The notes under the pieces were generated by a model that was not told the DNA's origin, did no database searches, and saw only the letters and a program-made list of their open reading frames with translations. 5,405 nucleotides of DNA from NCBI GenBank assembly GCA_002405485.1, contig DHLW01000190.1, positions 392 to 5,796 of the forward strand, written 5' to 3'. Positions 1-5,405 of this stretch are shown here, piece by piece (within the stretch, counting starts at the first letter, position 1; the number at the start of each line of letters is the position of its first letter). Made by a program: the position numbers and the translations under genes. Source of the stretch: Phycisphaerales bacterium UBA4658. Its GTDB lineage: Bacteria > Planctomycetota > Phycisphaerae > Phycisphaerales > UBA1924.

Positions 1-504
1 TTCACGCAGGAGAACACTCTGCGGCTGGGGCACCTTGCGGGCAAAGCGCCGGCGGCGGTGCGCAAGCAGTTGCGGGCGCTGGGCGAGCCGCCTTCGTTCG
101 TGGTGGAGCGGACGCTGCTGGTGGGCTTCGGGCATTTGGCGGTGCCGGTGGACGAGCGGACGGCGGCGCGACTGGCCGACTGCGGCGTGCTGCACCCGGG
201 GACGGACGCGGCGGCGGCCTCGGCGTGGCTGCTGGAGAACACGCCCGAGGGCGAGGTGGAATCGGCCGCGGCGTGGCTGCAGGCGTGGGCGGACACGGGG
301 GGGCGGGTGCCGGCGGGTATGGAGCCGGTGGGCGGGGGGCGGCCCCTGGCCGGCGGCGGGAACGGCAAACTTGATGGTGACAAGGGCGGCGGCGGCAGGG
401 CCGTCAAAGGCAAGGGAAGCAAGGGGGCCAATGGCCGAGGCAGCAACGGGAGCAACGCCAGCAAGGGGAACGCAGCACGAAGCAGGCGGGGCGGCAAGGC
501 ATGA
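1..504 (+). CDS. Divergent HhH-GPD / endonuclease III-like protein, C-terminal part (5' truncated by window edge)
   Basis: The reading frame is open from base 1 and stops with TGA at 502-504, so about 167 C-terminal residues are visible and the true start lies upstream. The GTG at 58 is internal. Visible residues 26-60 resemble the part of the endonuclease III fold that runs from the helix-hairpin-helix to the catalytic aspartate: a hydrophobic helix ending in LLVGFG, then AVPVDERTAARL, which matches the PVDTHVxRxxxRLG segment of the family. The Asp of PVDER would be the catalytic Asp. The preceding segment (GEPPSFVVERT) lacks the GVGxKTA hairpin and the lysine of bifunctional glycosylases. 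Only one Cys is visible, so there is no C-terminal 4Fe-4S cluster motif. From about residue 105 the protein becomes Gly-rich, then a basic Gly/Lys/Ser/Asn/Arg low-complexity tail. Family enzymes remove damaged bases from DNA, but activity here is uncertain. The fold assignment rests on a short motif match and could be wrong. Confidence 0.55.
   Translation, partial: FTQENTLRLGHLAGKAPAAVRKQLRALGEPPSFVVERTLLVGFGHLAVPVDERTAARLADCGVLHPGTDAAAASAWLLENTPEGEVESAAAWLQAWADTGGRVPAGMEPVGGGRPLAGGGNGKLDGDKGGGGRAVKGKGSKGANGRGSNGSNASKGNAARSRRGGKA
385..501 (+). repeat. Low-complexity Gly/Lys/Ser/Asn-rich coding tail
   Basis: The last 39 or so codons of the upstream gene are built almost entirely from Gly, Lys, Arg, Ser, Asn and Ala, in loosely repeated units such as KGKGSKG, GRGSNGSN and ASKGN. 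The coding strand is strongly purine-rich here (repeated GGC, AAG, AGC and AAC codons). The composition predicts a disordered, positively charged tail. Non-specific DNA or RNA contact is a reasonable inference but cannot be shown from sequence. Confidence 0.6.
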
Positions 505-564
505 TTGCGGGCACGAGGACGGGTACGAGCACGGCGGGCGCGGCACACGGGCCGCGGCGCTGAT

Positions 565-570
565 GGGAGA
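565..570 (+). promoter_or_regulatory. Ribosome binding site for yebC
   Basis: GGGAGA lies 8 bases upstream of the ATG at 579, which is good Shine-Dalgarno spacing and supports that start. An ATG at 563 just upstream is in a different frame. Confidence 0.5.
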
Positions 571-578
571 TCGCGAAG

Positions 579-1328
579 ATGGCCGGTCACAACAAGTGGA
601 GCAAGGTGAAGCACCGCAAGGCGGTGGTGGACAAGCGTCGCAGCAAGGCGTGGACGATGTGCTCGCGGGCGATCATCTCGGCGGTCCGCCAGCATGGCCC
701 GGATCCGGAGTTCAACGCCCTGCTCCGCCAGGCGCTGGATGACGCGAAGTACCACAACGTTCCCAAGGACAACATCGACCGCGCAATCAAGAAGGGCGCA
801 GGCGCGGGAGAGGGCGACAACTATGAGAGCGTGCGCTATGAGGGCTACGGCCCCCACGGCGTCGCCCTGGTCATCGAGGCCCTCACCAACAACCGCACAC
901 GGACCGCGAGCGACCTGCGGCTTATCCTGGGCAAGCACGGGGGCAACCTCGGAACAACCGGTTGCGTCGCGTTCATGTTCGAGACCAAAGGCCGCGTGGT
1001 CGCGGCGGGGACCGCGGGCGATGAGGAGCGGCTCTTTGAGATCGCCGCGGGGGCCGGCGCGGATGATCTGCGATTTGACGCTGACGACGAGCCCTCCTTC
1101 ACGATCCTGACGAGCGTGCCGACGTTCAACGCGGTGAAGGTGGCGCTTGAGTCGGCCAGGTTCACGATCACGGACGCGGCGATCGAACAGGTGCCGACGA
1201 CCCTCGCCGCGCTCGACGCGGAACAGGCCAGGGCCGTGCTCGCCCTGGTGGACGCGCTGGAAGACAACGAGGACGTGAAGCACGTGTACTCGAACGCGGA
1301 CGTGCCGGACGAGGCGCTCGGGGAATAG
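579..1328 (+). CDS. yebC: YebC/TACO1-family protein (translation/transcription factor)
   Basis: A complete 249-residue protein, the usual length for the family, starting with the signature MAGHNKWSKVKHRK. The N-terminal helical domain (about 1-75) ends in VPKDNIDRAIKKG. The middle domain carries RYEGYGPHGVALVIEALTNN and then RTASDLRLILGKHGGNLG with GCVAFMFETKG (about 88-140). The acidic C-terminal domain ends near 249. This is a cytosolic protein. Family members have been described as DNA-binding regulators (PmpR type), and mitochondrial TACO1 and some bacterial homologues as factors that help ribosomes through difficult, including proline-rich, stretches. The sequence alone does not say which role applies here. 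The stretch DKRRSKAWTMCSRAIISAVRQ departs from the proteobacterial DAKRGKxFTKLxREI form and resembles planctomycete versions as I recall them. The gene sits 74 bases after the HhH-GPD-like gene on the same strand and may be cotranscribed with it. It converges on sucB. Confidence 0.96.
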   Translation: MAGHNKWSKVKHRKAVVDKRRSKAWTMCSRAIISAVRQHGPDPEFNALLRQALDDAKYHNVPKDNIDRAIKKGAGAGEGDNYESVRYEGYGPHGVALVIEALTNNRTRTASDLRLILGKHGGNLGTTGCVAFMFETKGRVVAAGTAGDEERLFEIAAGAGADDLRFDADDEPSFTILTSVPTFNAVKVALESARFTITDAAIEQVPTTLAALDAEQARAVLALVDALEDNEDVKHVYSNADVPDEALGE

Positions 1329-1368
1329 GCACGGGATCGAGATCGAACGCTCCACATGCCGCAACACT

Positions 1369-1387
1369 GGACCGAGACCTCTGGTCC
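1369..1387. terminator. Imperfect hairpin in the convergent yebC/sucB gap, possible terminator
   Basis: GGACCGAG (1369-1376) can pair with CTC-T-GGTCC (1379-1387), giving up to 8 base pairs around a single bulged T (1382) and an AC turn. The innermost pair probably stays open because the turn is so tight. It lies between two convergent stop codons, where a bidirectional terminator would be expected. No T run follows on either strand, so it is not a classical intrinsic terminator. The rest of the 97-base gap shows only a short GATCGAGATCGA direct repeat near 1336 and nothing else recognisable. Confidence 0.3.
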
Positions 1388-1425
1388 GCGTGTCGGCGGG
1401 AAGCTCGGGTCCGGCGCGACGGACG

Positions 1426-2715
1426 CTACATGCCGATGAGCAGCCGCGTGGGATCCTCGATGGCGTTCTTGACGCTCACCAGGAACTGCACGGCTTCGGC
1501 TCCGTCCACGATGCGGTGGTCATAGCTGAGCGCAAGGTACATCATCGGACGCAGGGCCGTCTGGCCGCTGCCGACGGGATGTTCGATCGGCCGGTTCTTG
1601 ATGCTGTGCATCCCGAGGATGCCGGACTGCGGCGGGTTCAGGATCGGGGTGCTCATGAGCGAGCCGTAGATCCCGCCGTTGGTGATCGTGAACGTGCCGC
1701 CCTGCATCTCGCTGAGGGCGAGTTTGCCGTCGCGGGCCCTGATGGCGAGATCCTTGATGCCGCTCTCGATCTGGGCGAAGCTGAGCTTGTCGCATCCGCG
1801 AAGGACCGGCACCACCAGCCCCTTGGGCGTGCCGACGGCGACGGCGACGTCATAGAAATCGTGGTGCTCGATCTCGAGCTCGCCGCGCTCATTCTGGACG
1901 ATCGAGGCGTTGATGAGCGGGAAGCTCTTGAGGGCTCCGACGACCGCCTTGACGAAGAACGACATGAAGCCCAGGCCGATCCCGTGCTTCTTCTCGAACG
2001 ACTCCTTGTACTGCGACCGCAGCGCCATGACGGCGGACATGTCACACTCGTTGAAGGTCGTGAGCATCGCGGCGGTGTGCTGGGCCTCCACGAGCCGAGC
2101 CGCGATGCGCTGCCGAAGCGGGCTCATGCGCTCGCGACGGGACGCTCCGGAGCCCGCCCCGATCGGCGAGGATCCGGCCGCCTGGGGCCTGGGCGCGAAC
2201 CCGGCGGCGGCGACCGCCACTTGCCCCGATTTCTGCTCGATGAGCGCCTGCACGTCCTGCTCGCGGACGCGACCGCCCGCACCGGATCCGGCAACGCCAT
2301 GCAGATTGATTCCGTGCTCGTCGGCGAGCTTCTTGGCCAGCGGGGTGGCGCGCACGTCCTCCCCCGAGTGCCCCGAGGCCGCGATCGCCGAAGTGTGAAC
2401 CGCGGCGGGGACCGAGGCGGTCGACTGCTTGCCGTTCGTGGGCGCGGGCTTCGGCTCGCTCACGGGCGCCTGGGCGGTCGCCTTCTCGTCGATAACGCCG
2501 ACGGTCTGTCCGATGTTCACGGTGTCGCCGGCCTTGGCGGCGGTCTTGAGGACGCCCGACGCGGGGGCCGGGACGCCCATGGTGACCTTGTCGGTCTCGA
2601 TCTCGAGCACATCCTCATCGCGCTTGACGAAGTCGCCGTCGTTCTTGAGCCAACGCGAGATCACGCCGCTGGTCACGGATTCGCCGGCCGCCGGAATCAC
2701 GATGTCTACCGCCAT
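1426..2715 (-). CDS. sucB: Dihydrolipoyllysine-residue succinyltransferase, E2 of the 2-oxoglutarate dehydrogenase complex
   Basis: A complete 429-residue E2, close to the usual length of about 400-430. It transfers the succinyl group from lipoyl-lysine to CoA and forms the structural core of the complex in the cytosol. Domains in order: one lipoyl domain (about 2-76) with the lipoylation site EIETDKVTM at Lys43; an Ala/Pro-rich linker (about 77-119); a peripheral subunit-binding domain (about 121-158, [18 protein letters not shown] then [13 protein letters not shown]) that docks E1/E3; a second flexible linker (about 160-193); and the catalytic acyltransferase domain (about 195-429). The catalytic motif SYDHRIVDG holds His400 and Asp404. 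[18 protein letters not shown], the [11 protein letters not shown] stretch and the C-terminal EDPTRLL are typical of succinyltransferases rather than pyruvate-type E2s. Pairing with sucA supports that choice. The ATG is favoured because the lipoyl domain begins immediately after it. Confidence 0.96.
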   Translation of the reverse strand: MAVDIVIPAAGESVTSGVISRWLKNDGDFVKRDEDVLEIETDKVTMGVPAPASGVLKTAAKAGDTVNIGQTVGVIDEKATAQAPVSEPKPAPTNGKQSTASVPAAVHTSAIAASGHSGEDVRATPLAKKLADEHGINLHGVAGSGAGGRVREQDVQALIEQKSGQVAVAAAGFAPRPQAAGSSPIGAGSGASRRERMSPLRQRIAARLVEAQHTAAMLTTFNECDMSAVMALRSQYKESFEKKHGIGLGFMSFFVKAVVGALKSFPLINASIVQNERGELEIEHHDFYDVAVAVGTPKGLVVPVLRGCDKLSFAQIESGIKDLAIRARDGKLALSEMQGGTFTITNGGIYGSLMSTPILNPPQSGILGMHSIKNRPIEHPVGSGQTALRPMMYLALSYDHRIVDGAEAVQFLVSVKNAIEDPTRLLIGM

Positions 2716-2723
2716 GGGAAGTG

Positions 2724-2729
2724 CCTGCT
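2724..2729 (-). promoter_or_regulatory. Weak ribosome binding site for sucB
   Basis: On the minus strand, AGCAGG lies 8 bases before the sucB ATG. It is a poor match to the Shine-Dalgarno consensus but sits at the expected distance, and no better candidate is seen in the 72-base gap. Confidence 0.3.
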
Positions 2730-2770
2730 TGCGAAGGGTCTGAACGGGGATTGAGTCGAAAAGATCGGAC

Positions 2771-2789
2771 GATCGCCGTGTGAGCGATC
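2771..2789 (-). terminator. Stem-loop overlapping the sucA stop codon, possible attenuator or processing site
   Basis: GATCGC (2771-2776) and GCGATC (2784-2789) form a perfect 6-base-pair stem around a 7-base loop. Two bases of the sucA TGA lie inside the stem. Read on the minus strand, a TTTT run follows about 8 bases after the stem, too far for a standard intrinsic terminator. A partly overlapping shorter palindrome (GATCG-GA-CGATC, 2764-2775) could compete with it. It may reduce read-through into sucB, mark RNA processing, or be chance in GC-rich DNA. Confidence 0.3.
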
Positions 2790-5405
2790 AGCGTTTGGAC
2801 TTGGTTGCGTGGGCCTTGGCGGGCGCGCCGTTGGGGCCGGCGTGCCCGGCCGCACCCGGCTTGTCGCCCGCGGGGGCCTGGGTGGTCGGAGCCGGACCAA
2901 TGGCGCCCGAGAGGATCGCGTCCTGCTCCAGGGCGTGGGCCTTCTCCGAGCCGGTCGCCGGTGATGCACACGCCACGCGACCGACATACTGCAGGTTCAC
3001 GCCGAACTGCTCACGGAAGACGTCGGCGACATAGAGGTACGCGCCCTGGTTGCGGGGCTCTTCCTGTGCGAAGATCCGGGCCGCGGATTTGGGATAGCGC
3101 TCGTCCACGTCGCCGATGGCCTTGGCGTGGAACGGGTACAACTGCTCGATGCGGACGATGGCGATGTCGCCCGCCCCGATCGCGGTCCGCCGGTCGTTGA
3201 GCTCGTGATAGACCTTGCCCGTGCAGTACACAACCTTCTTGACCGAGCGCGGATCGGGCTTGGTCGGATCGTCAATGACGTGCTGGAAGCCGCCGGATGA
3301 CAGCTCGCTCATCGCCGACGTCTCCACACGCAGGAATCGCTTCGGGGTCATCACGACCAGCGGCTTGCGGAAGTTCCGCTTCACCTGGCGTCGAAGCAGA
3401 TGGAACATCTGCGCCGCCGTGCTGGGATAGACGACTTCCATGTTGTCGTTGGCGCACAGTTGCAGGAATCGCTCCAGCCGGGCGGAGGAGTGCTCGGGCC
3501 CCTGTCCCTCGTACCCGTGCGGCAGGAGCAGCACGAGGCCCGCCCAGCGACTCCACTTCACCTCGCTGGACGCCAGGTACTGGTCGATCATCACCTGCGC
3601 GCCATTGACGAAATCGCCGAACTGCCCTTCCCACATGACCAGCGCACGGGGATTGGCCCGGCTGTAGCCGTAGTCAAAGCCCATCACCGCGAACTCGCTC
3701 AGCGGGCTGTCCCACACGTCGAAGCGGCCCTTCTGGTCCGATCGGATGTGGTTGAGCAGCGTGCGGCGTTCGCCGGTTTTCTGATCCCGGATCACCGCCT
3801 GACGCTGCGTGAATGTCCCGCGACGGCAGTCCTGCCCGCTCAGCCGCACAAGCGTGCCCTCGAGCACCAGCGTGCCGATGGCGATCTGCTCGGCGTCGGC
3901 ATGGGCCACCTTGCCCGTCTGCGGCAGACTCGCGCGGTTCTTGAGCAGGCCAGCAAGTTTGGGATTGACGTTGAATCCCTCTGGAGCCCGGCCCATCGCC
4001 GCGCACACCTCGGCGATCGTCTTCTCGTCGACCGCCGTCGTCGGAGAGTCGAAGGAGTACTTGTCCGTGATCCCCTCCCACAGACCGCCACCCGGCGGAG
4101 GAACCGGGTTCACCGGCTTCTTCGCGGCCTCTTCCAGCACGCGGTCCATCTCGTCCATCTCGCGCTGCACCACCGCCTCGGCCTCATCGGGGGAGAGCAC
4201 GCCCCGCGCAATGAGCTTGTCGCGGTAGGTCGTCATGGTCCCGGGATGGGCCGCGACCTTGGCGTACAGCTCCGGCTGCGTGTACGTCGGCTCGTCCTGC
4301 TCGTTGTGGCCGTAGCGGCGGAAGCCCACCAGGTCGATGAAGACGTCCTTGCGGAACTGGTGCCGATACTCGGCGGCCATCCGGGCCGCGGCCACCACGG
4401 CCTCCGGATCGTCGGCGCTCACGTGCAGGACCGGAGCATTGATCATCTTCGCGATGTCGGTGCAGTACTCGGTGCTCCGCCCGTCACGCGGATCGGTGGT
4501 GAAGCCCACCTGGTTGTTCAGCACGATGTGCAGCGTGCCCCCGACGTCGTAGCCGTCGAGCTTGGACATGTTCAGACACTCGGCGACGATGCCCTGCCCC
4601 GCGACCGCCGCGTCGCCGTGGATGAGCAACGGGATGACCATGCGGCGATCGTGATCGCCGGCGAGTTCCTGCTTGGCCCGTGCCCGCCCCATCACGATCG
4701 GATTCACGCTCTCGAGGTGGCTGGGGTTGTTGAGCATCGAGAGATGCACCACGCGGCCGGCGAACCCCGAGCCGGTGAGCTGCTGATCACCCGAGTACCC
4801 GCGGTGATACTTGACGTCCCCGCCGCCCTGATTCACGCCCTCGACCCAGGCGTCCTTGAACTCGGTGAAGAGCTTGTGCAGGTCCTTTCCGAGATAGTTC
4901 TTGAGCACGGCGAGCCGGCCGCGATGGGCCATGCCCAGGATGATCTCCTTCGCGCCAAGCTCGCCGACGCGCTGCGTCAGAAACTTCAGGAGCGGGATGA
5001 TCGCCTCGATCCCCTCGACGCTGAATCGCTTCTTGCCCTGGAAACGCTTGCCAAGGAAGAACTCGAAGCGATCGGTCGAGGCGATGTGCTGATAGACCTC
5101 CCGCTGTTCGTCGCGAGAGAGCGCGGCCGGTCGCTGGTCGCCCTCGAATCGGGCCCGGAACCACGCCCGCTCGGCGTCGTCGGGAATGTGCATGAACTCC
5201 GCGCCGATCGTCCCGCAGTAGGTCTCGCGCAGGGCCTGCAGGATCTCCCGCAGCGTCATGTGCTCGGCCTTCGAGAAGTAGGTGTTGGCCGCCGAGAACG
5301 TGATGTCCATGTCCGACTCGGACAGGTCGTAGCACGCCGGCTCGCGCTCCGGGCTCTTCGGGCGCTCGGTGCGCTTGAGGGGATCGAGGTCGGCCCAGCG
5401 CGAAC
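2788..5405 (-). CDS. sucA: 2-oxoglutarate dehydrogenase E1 component (thiamine diphosphate-dependent), 5' end outside window
   Basis: The frame stays open to the window edge, with about 871 residues visible. The family is usually about 930 long, so roughly 60 or more N-terminal residues are missing. The ATG at 5310 is internal: the codons before it encode typical E1o sequence (ADLDPLKR, then PACYDLSESD). SucA decarboxylates 2-oxoglutarate and succinylates the E2 lipoyl group. Motifs (visible numbering): GMAHRGRL 157-164; GDVKYHRGYSGD near 195; NPSHLESVNP near 226; the ThDP/Mg site HGDAAVAGQG 262-271 with NNQVGFTT 296-303; RRYGHNEQDEP 362-372; SGQDCRRGTF 522-531; EGQFGDFVNGAQ near 592; HGYEGQGPEHSSARLERFLQ 629-648; EEPRNQGAYLY near 781. 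Histidines in PSHLE, HGDAA and PEHSS, associated with the active site in this family, are all present. Oddities are a PVPPPGGG loop (about 433-440), Gln replacing His in the usual RHAV after RGTF, and a C-terminal Ala/Pro/Gly/Lys tail of about 35 residues. sucB follows 72 bases downstream, suggesting one operon. Confidence 0.97.
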   Translation of the reverse strand, partial: SRWADLDPLKRTERPKSPEREPACYDLSESDMDITFSAANTYFSKAEHMTLREILQALRETYCGTIGAEFMHIPDDAERAWFRARFEGDQRPAALSRDEQREVYQHIASTDRFEFFLGKRFQGKKRFSVEGIEAIIPLLKFLTQRVGELGAKEIILGMAHRGRLAVLKNYLGKDLHKLFTEFKDAWVEGVNQGGGDVKYHRGYSGDQQLTGSGFAGRVVHLSMLNNPSHLESVNPIVMGRARAKQELAGDHDRRMVIPLLIHGDAAVAGQGIVAECLNMSKLDGYDVGGTLHIVLNNQVGFTTDPRDGRSTEYCTDIAKMINAPVLHVSADDPEAVVAAARMAAEYRHQFRKDVFIDLVGFRRYGHNEQDEPTYTQPELYAKVAAHPGTMTTYRDKLIARGVLSPDEAEAVVQREMDEMDRVLEEAAKKPVNPVPPPGGGLWEGITDKYSFDSPTTAVDEKTIAEVCAAMGRAPEGFNVNPKLAGLLKNRASLPQTGKVAHADAEQIAIGTLVLEGTLVRLSGQDCRRGTFTQRQAVIRDQKTGERRTLLNHIRSDQKGRFDVWDSPLSEFAVMGFDYGYSRANPRALVMWEGQFGDFVNGAQVMIDQYLASSEVKWSRWAGLVLLLPHGYEGQGPEHSSARLERFLQLCANDNMEVVYPSTAAQMFHLLRRQVKRNFRKPLVVMTPKRFLRVETSAMSELSSGGFQHVIDDPTKPDPRSVKKVVYCTGKVYHELNDRRTAIGAGDIAIVRIEQLYPFHAKAIGDVDERYPKSAARIFAQEEPRNQGAYLYVADVFREQFGVNLQYVGRVACASPATGSEKAHALEQDAILSGAIGPAPTTQAPAGDKPGAAGHAGPNGAPAKAHATKSKR

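Noticed and set aside
501..563. A 20-codon ORF starting in an ATGA overlap with the upstream stop codon and ending just before yebC
   Set aside because: The ATGA overlap is tempting as translational coupling, but the peptide is Gly/Thr/Ala/Arg-rich with no motif, there is no clear ribosome binding site, and so short an ORF is expected by chance in GC-rich DNA.
505..578. Possible promoter or structured leader between the HhH-GPD-like gene and yebC
   Set aside because: Only short GC-rich imperfect repeats around GCACGAG/TACGAGCACG are visible. No convincing -35/-10 pair or stable hairpin was found apart from the ribosome binding site.
35..742. A 235-codon plus-strand frame overlapping the HhH-GPD-like gene and yebC
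   Set aside because: It is an Arg/Trp/Gly-rich shadow frame that overlaps two better-supported genes, with no family motif.
1390..2754. A 454-codon open frame on the plus strand running the full length of sucB
   Set aside because: It is antisense to a clear sucB gene. Its translation is a His/Arg/Gly/Asp-rich composition with no recognisable motif, as expected when GC-rich codons are read on the opposite strand.
5308..5310. ATG at 5310 (minus strand) as the start of sucA
   Set aside because: The frame continues upstream to the window edge with typical E1o sequence and no stop, and the resulting 840-residue protein would lack conserved N-terminal residues.
1..5405. Mobile element, CRISPR array, toxin-antitoxin or defence system
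   Set aside because: No transposase, integrase, terminal inverted repeats, spaced direct repeats or defence-family motifs were seen on either strand. The window is filled by housekeeping genes with uniform GC-rich coding.

Overview
This 5.4 kb, GC-rich window (roughly two thirds G+C by eye) is ordinary chromosomal bacterial DNA. It holds four protein-coding genes in two convergent pairs and no sign of mobile elements, phage, CRISPR, tRNA or rRNA. The YebC N-terminal region differs from the proteobacterial consensus in a way that resembles planctomycete homologues as I remember them. With the divergent HhH-GPD-like gene and the high GC, a member of the Planctomycetota (possibly Phycisphaerae) is my best guess. 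That is inference, not proof.

Plus strand, left half: the window opens inside the 3' part of a divergent helix-hairpin-helix/GPD (endonuclease III-like) protein that ends in a low-complexity Gly/Lys/Ser/Asn tail (1-504). After a 74-base gap comes a complete yebC/TACO1-family gene (579-1328). The two are co-oriented and close enough to share a transcript.

Minus strand, right half: sucA (2-oxoglutarate dehydrogenase E1, 5405-2788, with its 5' end beyond the window) is followed after 72 bases by a complete sucB (dihydrolipoyl succinyltransferase E2, 2715-1426). Together they encode the two dedicated subunits of the 2-oxoglutarate dehydrogenase complex of the TCA cycle. SucA decarboxylates 2-oxoglutarate on thiamine diphosphate, and SucB carries the succinyl group on its lipoyl arm to CoA. 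The third subunit, dihydrolipoamide dehydrogenase (E3), is not in the window. yebC and sucB converge on a 97-base gap (1329-1425) containing an imperfect hairpin that may help terminate one or both transcripts.

I found no convincing undescribed system. The points most worth a second look are the apparent loss of the catalytic-lysine/hairpin motif in the HhH-GPD-like protein together with its basic tail, the Ala/Pro/Gly/Lys tail on SucA, and a stem-loop with a short T run in the sucA-sucB gap.
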